A stretch of DNA of 64,000 nt from Deferribacter desulfuricans SSM1 (GTDB lineage Bacteria > Chrysiogenota > Deferribacteres > Deferribacterales > Deferribacteraceae): contig NC_013939.1 of assembly GCF_000010985.1 (NCBI RefSeq), forward strand, positions 248,001 through 312,000. The letters are read 5' to 3'. This document shows positions 47,220 to 54,956 of the stretch, piece by piece (within the stretch, counting starts at the first letter, position 1; the number at the start of each line of letters is the position of its first letter). A model generated the notes under the pieces. The model did not search any database, had not been told where the DNA came from, and saw only the letters and a list, made by a program, of their open reading frames with translations. The position numbers were made by a program, and so were the translations under genes.

Positions 47220-49829
47220 ATGCCTAATCTAACCGAATCTTCCGTTGAAAACTTTGCTATAGAGCTTTTAAAAAATCAAGGATACGATTATTTGTTTGGT
47301 GGAGACATTGCTCCGGATGGAAAAAATCCTTTAAGAAAATCATTTGAAGATGTGATTTTATTTGATAGATTAAAAACTGCATTAAAAAGAATAAATCCTG
47401 ATTTACCTGAAAATGCAATAGATGATGCAATAAAACAGCTAACCCAAATCCACACACCGGATTTGATAGCCAATAACGAAATATTCCACAGAATGCTAAC
47501 AGAAGGGATAAAGGTAACTTACCGGAAGGACGGAATTGAGCGAGGCGATATTGTATGGCTTGTTGATTTTAAAATTCCTGAAAATAACGATTTTTTAGTA
47601 GTTAACCAGTTTACCGTTATAGAAAATCATAAAAATAAAAGGCCGGATATTGTTATTTTTATCAACGGGCTTCCCGTTGTGGTAATGGAGCTAAAAAATC
47701 CTGCCATTGAAGAGGCCACTATAAAATCTGCCTTCAACCAGATTCAAACCTATAAACAAACAATACCATCTCTTTTTACCTTTAATGAGATTTTAGTCAT
47801 ATCCGATGGGCTTGAAGCAAAAATGGGCAGCCTGTCAGCCGGATACGACCGGTTTATGTACTGGAAAACTGCAGAGGGGAAAAAGGAAGCTTCACACCTT
47901 GTAAGCCAGCTTGAAACTTTGATAAAGGGGCTTTTAAACAAGGAAACACTTGTTGATTATATCAGATATTTCATTCTGTTTGAAAAGGCAAAGAAAGAAG
48001 ATGAGAATGGACAAACAATTGTTCAAACCACAAAGAAAATAGCAGGCTATCATCAATACTATGCAGTAAATAAAGCTATAGAATCAACAATCAGAGCGAT
48101 AGGCAAAATAAATAATGTCGTAAAAGAAGACCCTCTTACCTATGGGTTGCCTGATGTAAAGAGTCAACCTGAAGGGGATAAAAAAGCCGGTGTGGTCTGG
48201 CATACCCAGGGCTCTGGTAAATCACTGTCAATGCTTTTTTATGCTGGGAAAATCATACAAACAATCAATAACCCAACAATTGTTGTAATTACTGACAGAA
48301 ACGACCTTGACGACCAGCTTTTTGAAACATTTGCATCAGCTACACAAATTTTAAGGCAGGAGCCTGTTCAAGCCACAAGCAGACAGCATCTTAAGGAGCT
48401 TTTAAAGGTAGATGCTGGGGGTGTGGTTTTTACAACTATTCATAAATTCTGGCCAGATGAGGGCAATATTTATGAAACCCTTTCGGATAGGGACAATATT
48501 ATTGTCATTGTTGATGAAGCTCACAGAACTCAGTATGGATTTAAGGCAAAAGTTGATAAAGAAACAGGAGAGATTAAATACGGTTTTGCAAAATATTTAA
48601 GAGATGCTCTGCCAAATGCAACCTATATAGCCTTTACAGGAACACCGATTGAAAAAACTGACAGAAATACCCCTGCCGTTTTCGGAAATTATATTGATAT
48701 CTACGATATTGCAAATGCTGTGGAAGATGGGGCTACTGTTCCGATTTATTATGAAAGCAGGCTTGTAAGAATCAACTTAACTGAAGAAGGGAAAAAGCTG
48801 ATTGAGGAGTATGAAAAAGAATTAGATGAAGCAGGCTTATCAGAAGTAGAAAAAGAAAGGGCAAAATGGGCAAAACTTGAAGCATTGGTAGGCGCCAGGT
48901 CAAGATTAAAAGAGGTGGCAAAAGATATAGTCAATCATTTTGAAAGCCGTCTTGAAGTAATGGACGGTAAAGGGATGATTGTTACAATGACAAGAAAGAT
49001 TGCTTCCGAACTTTATGATGAAATTATAAAACTTCGTCCGGAATGGCATAGTCCAGAACTAAAAAAAGGACAAATAAAAGTTGTAATGACAACATCTTCA
49101 TCAGATGAACCGGAAATATCAAGATTTTACCTGACAAAAGAAGAAAGAAGGATTCTTGCAGATAGATTTAAAGACCCGGAAGATGAACTTAAGCTTGTAA
49201 TTGTTGTTGATATGTGGCTAACAGGTTTTGATGTGCCTTGTCTTCATACTATGTATATTGATAAGCCGATGAAAGGTCATACATTAATGCAGGCAATTGT
49301 AAGGGTAAACAGGGTTTACAAAGATAAAACAGGTGGGCTTATAGTTGACTACATAGGTATCGCTTATGATTTAAAAGCAGCGCTATCTTTTTATGCTGAA
49401 AGTGGTGGAAAAGGTGAACCGGCTAAACTGCAGGAAGATGCCGTAAAAGTAATGCTCGAGAAGTTGGAAGTTGTCAGAGATATGTTTTACGGTTTTGAAT
49501 ATCAAAGATATTTTAATGCTGATACTTCACAAAAGCTAAATATTATCCTTGAAGCAGAAGATTTTATACTTGGGCTTGAAAATGGCAGAAATAGATTTAT
49601 TGATGCTGTTACTGCACTGTCAAAAGCATTTGCAATAGCGGTGCCCCATCCTGAAGCAATGAATGTAAAAGAGGAAGTGGCATTTTTCCAGGCTGTTAAA
49701 TCAAGGCTTATAAAGTTTGATACGGACAAAGAAAGTAAGGGTGATAACTTTGAGACGGCGATAAAGCAAATTGTAGATAAGGCAATATCTACCAATGGTG
49801 TTATTACATATTTGACGCAGCAGGGTTGA
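47220..49829 (+). CDS. hsdR: Type I restriction subunit HsdR, main part (frameshifted near its end)
   Basis: 869 residues before a premature stop. N-terminal nuclease domain (about 100-180; PDIVIFINGLPVVVMELKNP with the D...E-x-K core), then SF2 motor motifs: WHTQGSGKSLSMLF (Walker A), IIVIVDEAHRTQYG (DEAH), YIAFTGTPIEKTDRNT and IVVDMWLTGFDVPCLHTMYI, LMQAIVRVNRVYKDKTGG. It translocates and cuts unmethylated DNA. After ISTNGVI the frame shifts and ends; the missing C-terminal domain is encoded in the next frame. Confidence 0.92.
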   Translation: MPNLTESSVENFAIELLKNQGYDYLFGGDIAPDGKNPLRKSFEDVILFDRLKTALKRINPDLPENAIDDAIKQLTQIHTPDLIANNEIFHRMLTEGIKVTYRKDGIERGDIVWLVDFKIPENNDFLVVNQFTVIENHKNKRPDIVIFINGLPVVVMELKNPAIEEATIKSAFNQIQTYKQTIPSLFTFNEILVISDGLEAKMGSLSAGYDRFMYWKTAEGKKEASHLVSQLETLIKGLLNKETLVDYIRYFILFEKAKKEDENGQTIVQTTKKIAGYHQYYAVNKAIESTIRAIGKINNVVKEDPLTYGLPDVKSQPEGDKKAGVVWHTQGSGKSLSMLFYAGKIIQTINNPTIVVITDRNDLDDQLFETFASATQILRQEPVQATSRQHLKELLKVDAGGVVFTTIHKFWPDEGNIYETLSDRDNIIVIVDEAHRTQYGFKAKVDKETGEIKYGFAKYLRDALPNATYIAFTGTPIEKTDRNTPAVFGNYIDIYDIANAVEDGATVPIYYESRLVRINLTEEGKKLIEEYEKELDEAGLSEVEKERAKWAKLEALVGARSRLKEVAKDIVNHFESRLEVMDGKGMIVTMTRKIASELYDEIIKLRPEWHSPELKKGQIKVVMTTSSSDEPEISRFYLTKEERRILADRFKDPEDELKLVIVVDMWLTGFDVPCLHTMYIDKPMKGHTLMQAIVRVNRVYKDKTGGLIVDYIGIAYDLKAALSFYAESGGKGEPAKLQEDAVKVMLEKLEVVRDMFYGFEYQRYFNADTSQKLNIILEAEDFILGLENGRNRFIDAVTALSKAFAIAVPHPEAMNVKEEVAFFQAVKSRLIKFDTDKESKGDNFETAIKQIVDKAISTNGVITYLTQQG

Positions 49830-50395
49830 AAAAGCCTGATATTTCAATATTATCTGATGAATTTTTAGAAGAAGTAAGAAAGTTAAAACACAAAAACCTG
49901 GCAATTGAAACATTGAAAAAGCTTATTAATGATGAAATTAAAGGGCGAATGAAAATTAATCTGGTGAAAAGCAAATCTTTGATGAAAACATTGGGAGATT
50001 TGATCAAAAAGTACAACAACAAACTTTTGACAGCCGCTGAAGTTATAAATGAGCTTATAGAGCTTGCAAAAGAGATAAAAGAAAGCGATAAAGAGCCAAA
50101 AGAGATGGGGCTGACAGATTATGAATACGCTTTTTATTGTGCAGTTGCTGATAATGAAAGTGCACGGGAGCTTATGGGCAAAGAAAAGCTTAAAGAACTG
50201 GCAGCTGTTTTGTATGATAGGGTTAAGAAGAATACATCGATAGATTGGACAATAAGAGAGAGTGCAAGGGCAAAATTGCGTGTGATAGTAAAAAGAACTT
50301 TGAGACAATATGGCTATCCGCCAGATATGCAGGCTTTAGCTACTGAAACAGTATTAAAACAAGCAGAATTAATAGCGGATGAATTAGTAGCTTAA
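49826..50395 (+). CDS. hsdR: HsdR, C-terminal domain (separated by a frameshift)
   Basis: 189 residues matching the EcoEI_R/DUF3387-type C-terminus of HsdR (KKPDISILSDEFLEEVRKLK, IDWTIRESARAKLRVIVKRT). The frame upstream of its TTG reads YYIFDAAGLKKPDIS, so homology begins before the apparent start: one base, probably T near 49803-49806, is missing relative to an intact gene. TTGA overlap with the hsdR stop could allow reinitiation and a two-chain enzyme. This domain contacts the methylase core. Confidence 0.85.
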   Translation: MKKPDISILSDEFLEEVRKLKHKNLAIETLKKLINDEIKGRMKINLVKSKSLMKTLGDLIKKYNNKLLTAAEVINELIELAKEIKESDKEPKEMGLTDYEYAFYCAVADNESARELMGKEKLKELAAVLYDRVKKNTSIDWTIRESARAKLRVIVKRTLRQYGYPPDMQALATETVLKQAELIADELVA

Positions 50396-50420
50396 CTTAT
50401 TGATTATAATTAAGAAACGT

Positions 50421-50439
50421 TGTGTAAACATGCTACAAT
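50421..50439. promoter_or_regulatory. Palindromic box upstream of the two-component genes
   Basis: TGTGTAA-acatg-CTACAAT matches the TGTGTAA-N5-TTACACA pattern found at 60519 and 63196. It lies 55 bases before the response-regulator ATG, so autoregulation is plausible. Confidence 0.5.
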
Positions 50440-50493
50440 AAAGTAGACAAAAAACTAATAACTTATTAATATTACATTAAGAGGAGTTTAAAC

Positions 50494-51189
50494 ATGTTAA
50501 AGCAAAAAATATTTATCATTGAAGATGACAAAAAGATAGCCAATATTGTATCTTCGTACTTAAAACATGAGGGGGTTGAAGTATTTCATTTCATAAATGG
50601 AAAGGAAGCACTTGATGCTGTAATAGAATTAAATCCTGATCTTATAATTTTAGATTTAATGTTACCTGATATAAGTGGAGAGGAGCTTTGTCAGGATATA
50701 AAAGAGATGGTTGATATACCAATTATAATGTTAACTGCTAAAAGTTCTGAAGAAGAAAAATTGGCTGGTTTTGCACTTGGTGCGGATGATTATGTTACTA
50801 AGCCGTTTAGCCCTAGAGAATTGATTTACCGAGTTAAAGCTATTTTAAAAAGGGTAAGAAAGAGTAGTAGTGAAAAACTATCTTTTAATAATGGCGAACT
50901 AATATTGGATAGTTCAAAATATGAAGCATTGTTAAATGGAAAGAATTTAAACCTTACACCTACAGAGTTCAAAATATTATTAGTTCTTGCAGAAAAGCCT
51001 GAAAAAGTTTTTAGTAGATATGATATTATAGAACAGGCACTTGGTTATCAATTTGATGGTTATGATAGAAATGTAGATGCACATATAAAAAATATTAGAG
51101 CTAAAATGTCTAAACTTTCTGAAGATGCGAAATATATTGTAACTGTTTATGGTGTCGGTTATAAATTCGTTGGTGTTAGAGATAAATGA
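50494..51189 (+). CDS. OmpR-family response regulator
   Basis: 231 residues. Receiver domain 1-120 (IFIIEDDKKIANIVSSYL, phospho-Asp in LIILDLMLPDISGEELC, IIMLTAKSSEEEKLAGFALG, DDYVTKPFSPREL) and a winged-helix DNA-binding domain (NLTPTEFKILLVLAEKPEKV, VYGVGYKFVG). GAGG before the ATG. Next to a metal-resistance cluster, it may be a CusR/CopR-type metal regulator. Confidence 0.92.
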   Translation: MLKQKIFIIEDDKKIANIVSSYLKHEGVEVFHFINGKEALDAVIELNPDLIILDLMLPDISGEELCQDIKEMVDIPIIMLTAKSSEEEKLAGFALGADDYVTKPFSPRELIYRVKAILKRVRKSSSEKLSFNNGELILDSSKYEALLNGKNLNLTPTEFKILLVLAEKPEKVFSRYDIIEQALGYQFDGYDRNVDAHIKNIRAKMSKLSEDAKYIVTVYGVGYKFVGVRDK

Positions 51190-52481
51190 GATTAAATTTA
51201 TCTACAAAGATCTTTATATTACTTGTAGTTGTTGCTGTCATTTCTATGTCTTCAAGTTTTCTAATTGTCTATTTTGTCCAAAAAGATTTCGATAAATACA
51301 AAAAAAATGAACAATTAAATAGGATAAATTGGATTATATCGGATATACAAAATGGTTATCGTAAATATAAAGGTTGGAATTTAGATGTTTTAAAAGAGGA
51401 TATAACTTGGATATCATTGCTGGGTTTTGAAATTATTATAATTGATAAAAATGGAAAAACTGTAATTACTACATTGGAAGGGGAAAAAGATTTTTCTTTT
51501 TATATAAAGCATTTTAATAAATACCCTTTAATTGTTAATAATGAAAATATAGGATATGTTTATTTAAAGGTATTAAATAATATAAATTCTGAGATATTTA
51601 AAAGAAGAGTTTTGAGATTTTTTATTATAGTTATTGTTGTTCTTGGTTTGTTAATTTTTAGTTTAAGTTTGATCTTTTCAAGAAAAATAACAAAACCTAT
51701 AGTGACACTTGCAAAGCATGCAGAAAAGTTAAAAAGGGGGATTTATCCTGAGTTTAAAGTTTATGAAAGTAAAGATGAAATCGAATTGCTGAGTAAGAAA
51801 TTCAAAGAAATGGTTGAGGCTATTAAAAATTATGAACATTTGAGGAAAAAAGTTTTTACTAATACTATTCACGAATTACGGACACCTTTAACGATTATTA
51901 GAGGAGAACTCGAAGGGATCATTGATGGGATTTTTATCCCTGATGAGAAAAAGATTAATTCAATATTAGAAGAGATTATAAGGTTACAACATATTGTCGA
52001 AGGTGTGGAAAATCTTGCAAGAGCTGAATCTTCATCTGTAACTTTGGAAAAGGAATATTTTGTTTTATATGATGAGGTGAAAACAATATATACTATGTAT
52101 CAATCTCAATTTGATGGCATAATGCTAAATATAAATATTGATAAGAACTATAAGATTTATGCAGATAGAAATAAGATAAGGCAGGTTCTAATAAACTTGA
52201 TAGAAAATGCTTTAAAAGCAGTAGATAAAGAAAACGGCAAAATTGAAATATTTGCATATGATGAGAATAACATGAGCAAAATTATTATAAAAGATAATGG
52301 TTGTGGAATCAGTGATGAAGATTTACCTTATATTTTTGAAAGATTTTTCTCGAAACGAGGCAGTCTTGGGGTTGGACTTGCAATAGTGAAAGAAATTATT
52401 GATGCCCATGGTGGCAAGATAGAGGTGATTAGTAAATCAGGAATCGGTACTAGCTTTATATTATATTTACCAAAAGAATAG
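51186..52481 (+). CDS. Membrane sensor histidine kinase
   Basis: 431 residues. TM1 about 9-29, an extracytoplasmic sensor of about 105 residues, TM2 about 140-160, HAMP (SRKITKPIVTLAKHAEKLKR), HisKA with NTIHELRTPLTIIRGELEG, then an HATPase with N box (LINLIENALKAV), DNGCGISDEDLPYIFERFF and GLAIVKEIIDAHGGKI. Overlaps the regulator by four bases. The signal is unknown; copper or another metal is the guess from neighbours. Confidence 0.92.
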   Translation: MRLNLSTKIFILLVVVAVISMSSSFLIVYFVQKDFDKYKKNEQLNRINWIISDIQNGYRKYKGWNLDVLKEDITWISLLGFEIIIIDKNGKTVITTLEGEKDFSFYIKHFNKYPLIVNNENIGYVYLKVLNNINSEIFKRRVLRFFIIVIVVLGLLIFSLSLIFSRKITKPIVTLAKHAEKLKRGIYPEFKVYESKDEIELLSKKFKEMVEAIKNYEHLRKKVFTNTIHELRTPLTIIRGELEGIIDGIFIPDEKKINSILEEIIRLQHIVEGVENLARAESSSVTLEKEYFVLYDEVKTIYTMYQSQFDGIMLNINIDKNYKIYADRNKIRQVLINLIENALKAVDKENGKIEIFAYDENNMSKIIIKDNGCGISDEDLPYIFERFFSKRGSLGVGLAIVKEIIDAHGGKIEVISKSGIGTSFILYLPKE

Positions 52482-52510
52482 AGTGCTGTGTGGATTATTC
52501 ACACAGCACT
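52482..52510. terminator. Terminator between convergent genes
   Basis: AGTGCTGTGTG pairs with CACACAGCACT over a seven-base loop; T-rich sequence follows. Shared by the histidine kinase and the minus-strand FGE-like gene. Confidence 0.75.
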
Positions 52511-52519
52511 TAGTATAAT

Positions 52520-53362
52520 TTAATTTTTGATCATTACTATTCGAAAACCAATTCTGACCGAAATACTATCTTGATAGTCCCAATTTCTAGAAGCCAATCT
52601 AACCAGTGATGGTTTACATGGCCATCCACCGCCTCTAATAACCCTTTTATTCTCTTTATTCAATTCTGGTTTTGGACCTTTTGGATTTCTTAAAGGAGAT
52701 TTTAAATAATAATCGTGAGCGTAAACATCTTCTGTCCATTCCCAGACGTTACCTAACATATCATATAAACCAAATTTGTTTGGTTTGAAACTACCAACAG
52801 GTGCTGTTACAGCAAAACCGTCATTACATTGAAAGTTATCCCATGTAAAGTTTTTAAAAGTTTTTTTAGATGTTGTATCATGAACATTAGCATATTCACA
52901 AATTACAGATACATTATCACCCCAGTAAAAATCTTTTCTAGAACCAGCTCTTGCTGTATATTCCCATTCAGCTTCAGTGGGCAATCTAAAAATAATGTCA
53001 TTTCTTTTGGAAAGCCACTTTGTGAAATTCTTGGCATCTTCCCAGCTTATATTGACAACAGGTTGTTTATCGCCATTCAAGGAGTAACCTTTATATTTTC
53101 CACTATTATGTTTGGGTTCAAACTTTCTATACTGCTCATTAGTTATCTCATAGATACTCATATAAAATTCATCTACACAGACTTTATGAAGAGGTTTTTC
53201 ATCAATATTACCATTATTATCTCCCATCCAAAAACAGCCACCAGGTATTCTTACAAATTTTATACCTGTAGTCGGTTCTATATAATAATCAGCAGTATAC
53301 CCAAAGTTACTAAAGATTAAACTAAATATAAAAAATAATGTAATTAAAATAAATTTCTTCAT
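52520..53362 (-). CDS. Exported FGE/SUMF1-domain protein
   Basis: 280 residues. Signal peptide (ILITLFFIFSLIFSNFGYTA), then an FGE-sulfatase domain: IPGGCFWMGDNNGNIDEKPL, VNISWEDAKNFTKWLSKR, RLPTEAEWEYTARAGS, GNVWEWTEDVY and RVIRGGGWPCKPSLVRLASR. True formylglycine enzymes use a Cys pair near this last motif; only one Cys is present, so catalysis is uncertain. No sulfatase gene is nearby. Follows the DsrE-like gene by nine bases. Confidence 0.87.
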   Translation of the reverse strand: MKKFILITLFFIFSLIFSNFGYTADYYIEPTTGIKFVRIPGGCFWMGDNNGNIDEKPLHKVCVDEFYMSIYEITNEQYRKFEPKHNSGKYKGYSLNGDKQPVVNISWEDAKNFTKWLSKRNDIIFRLPTEAEWEYTARAGSRKDFYWGDNVSVICEYANVHDTTSKKTFKNFTWDNFQCNDGFAVTAPVGSFKPNKFGLYDMLGNVWEWTEDVYAHDYYLKSPLRNPKGPKPELNKENKRVIRGGGWPCKPSLVRLASRNWDYQDSISVRIGFRIVMIKN

Positions 53363-53371
53363 CTTATACCT

Positions 53372-53866
53372 CTACCTTCCAAACATTGTATCCACAAATG
53401 CATAACCTTTCATTTGATAACCTATCAAAGTTATAAAACTGTTATCTACTACATCTATTTCAGATAATATATCGTCGTTTTTTATTCCTAACACCTTAGT
53501 GGCAATTCCACATTGAACTAATTTAATATTTTTTGCAGCCAGTATTTTAATTTGTTTCTGAATTAATTTTTTTACTGGTAATTCTATTTCATCTACATAT
53601 TTATTCCCTTTAGTTACATATAATGATCCTTTTCCTCTAATAGCGACCACTATATCTCCTCGTTTGTTATACTTTTCCAAATCTTTCACCGTTTGTTCTA
53701 TTAATTTAAGCCTAAATAATAATAGTTCGGGTTTGTTTACATTTACATCAAAAATCACATTAGCTTTTTTAACCCCTTTTAGAACCTCTTCATTTGTTAG
53801 TTTGCCCGCAAAACTCATTATTGGTAAAGCTAAAATAACTAAAAATACAACTAAAGTTTTTTTCAT
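53372..53866 (-). CDS. Exported DsrE/F-like protein
   Basis: 164 residues from the ATG at 53866 (GGAGGG upstream; an earlier in-frame ATG overlaps that site). Signal peptide TLVVFLVILALPIMSFA. The mature part resembles DsrE folds (ANVIFDVNVNKPELLLFRLK, GDIVVAIRGKGSLYVT, KLVQCGIATKVLGI), keeping one Cys near residue 120. Periplasmic DsrE-like proteins are linked to sulfur handling; the role here is unknown. Confidence 0.75.
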   Translation of the reverse strand: MKKTLVVFLVILALPIMSFAGKLTNEEVLKGVKKANVIFDVNVNKPELLLFRLKLIEQTVKDLEKYNKRGDIVVAIRGKGSLYVTKGNKYVDEIELPVKKLIQKQIKILAAKNIKLVQCGIATKVLGIKNDDILSEIDVVDNSFITLIGYQMKGYAFVDTMFGR

Positions 53867-53878
53867 GATTCCCTCCAT

Positions 53879-54089
53879 AGTAATTTTTTGTTATGTTGTA
53901 TCATAGTATTAGAATATACAAATAAATATAATTAAAATGTGAAAATATTATGAAAAATTATGAAGATTAGTTAAGCTAGATAAAAGTTTAAAATTCATAA
54001 TTTTTCACATTTATTTCATATTTTTTTCAAAAAAAGGAATTAATTTACATGCAACAGCAGAAGCTGAAAAACACAGTAGGAGGTTAGGT
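53879..54089. promoter_or_regulatory. Divergent control region with a 14-base inverted repeat
   Basis: TGAAAAATTATGAA (53951-53964) and its exact inverse TTCATAATTTTTCA (53994-54007) are separated by 29 bases between the divergent dsrE-like and Met-rich genes. The rest is very AT-rich. Probably operator sites for one or both directions. Confidence 0.5.
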
Positions 54090-54488
54090 ATGAAAAAGGT
54101 ATTTTTAACTTTATTAGGGGTTGTAGGTTTGATATTTATTTTAAGCTATGGTTATGCGTGGATGGGCCCTTGGGGTGGATACGGTTATAACGGCTATGCA
54201 CAAGGATATAGTTCAATGATGCAGGGCCCATGGATGGATTATTGCATGGATATGCATTATGGGCAAGCAGGGGCAGGTGTACAGATAAGTAAAGAAGTTG
54301 CAGTAAAAAATGTAAAGGATCTTCTTGCGAGTAACTATCCTGGGTGGAAGGTTGAAAATGTTGAATCCTTTAGAATGCCTATGGGGACAATGTATAATGT
54401 TGTAGCATCTGATAAATCTGGTAACAAATTCATGTTTAGGGTTAATCCTTGGGGCTATGTAATGGGCCCTTTTCAGCTAATTAATTAG
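54090..54488 (+). CDS. Exported Met/Gly/Tyr-rich protein, paralog A
   Basis: 132 residues. Signal peptide (VFLTLLGVVGLIFILSYGYA), a low-complexity Gly/Tyr/Met segment (WMGPWGGYGYNGYAQGYSSM then MDYCMDMHYG), and a C-terminal module of about 75 residues containing FRMPMGTMYNVV and FRVNPWGYVMGPF. The module resembles a PepSY-like fold. Met and His clusters suggest Cu(I) binding in the periplasm, which is inference. Paralogs lie at 54554 and 63345. GGAGG ribosome site. Confidence 0.75.
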   Translation: MKKVFLTLLGVVGLIFILSYGYAWMGPWGGYGYNGYAQGYSSMMQGPWMDYCMDMHYGQAGAGVQISKEVAVKNVKDLLASNYPGWKVENVESFRMPMGTMYNVVASDKSGNKFMFRVNPWGYVMGPFQLIN

Positions 54489-54553
54489 TTAGTTTATGCT
54501 GGGGAGTTTCGACCTCCTCTCTCCCCAGCTCATTATTTTATGTGGAGGATTTT

Positions 54554-54931
54554 GTGAAAATACCATTATTAGGTTTTTTTGTAATCATAAATTTATATGT
54601 GTTTTCTATTTTAGGTTATGCTTTCGGTAACACACAATATTCTAATTTTGATGACAAATCCAATGCACACTCCATTATTAAAATAGGTTTTTGGAATAAT
54701 GATTGTATGAATTATTACATGCCAAATAAATCAAAAAAAAAAATGTTAAATATTATTAAAAAATATATAAAAAGTAATTATCCAAATTGGGAAATTATTA
54801 GTATAGAATCTACAAAAGTTCCAATGGGAATAATGTATGTTATATATACTATGGATAATTCTGGTAATAAGTATATTTTTAGGATAAATCCTTGGGGTTA
54901 TGTTATGGGGCCTTTTGAAGTTAAAAAATAA
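54554..54931 (+). CDS. Exported Met-rich family protein, paralog B
   Basis: 125 residues from a GTG at 54554 with GGAGG five bases upstream. Signal peptide (LLGFFVIINLYVFSILGYAF), a shorter variable part, then the shared module: VPMGIMYVIYTMDNSGNKYI and FRINPWGYVMGPF. It lacks the Gly/Tyr-rich repeats and has fewer Met residues than paralog A. It precedes the Zn/Cd ATPase gene by 25 bases and is probably cotranscribed with it. Confidence 0.72.
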   Translation: MKIPLLGFFVIINLYVFSILGYAFGNTQYSNFDDKSNAHSIIKIGFWNNDCMNYYMPNKSKKKMLNIIKKYIKSNYPNWEIISIESTKVPMGIMYVIYTMDNSGNKYIFRINPWGYVMGPFEVKK

Positions 54932-54956
54932 TTATTAAAATTAAGGAAGGATTTAT

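Larger units (their letters stand above)
30050..50400. mobile_element. Accessory island at tRNA-Leu (right end not defined)
   Basis: Begins at the 3' end of tRNA-Leu with a tyrosine integrase and an AlpA-like regulator, followed by IS elements and a type I R-M locus with cargo. Conserved chromosomal genes stop here. I found no second copy of the tRNA 3' end, so the right limit is a guess placed before the two-component genes; the original element may have decayed or end beyond the window. Confidence 0.5.

Noticed and set aside
49827-49829. TGA at the end of hsdR as a selenocysteine codon
   Set aside because: SelAB is present, but in-frame read-through meets a TAG after about a dozen unrelated residues, while the HsdR homology continues in a different frame. 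This is a frameshift, not recoding.
37154-50400. CRISPR array or Cas genes in the defence-rich region
   Set aside because: No regularly spaced direct repeats with spacers and no Cas motifs were seen. The only tandem repeats are the 30-base coding units at 41158 and short GTGAAGTATGAA units near 39800.
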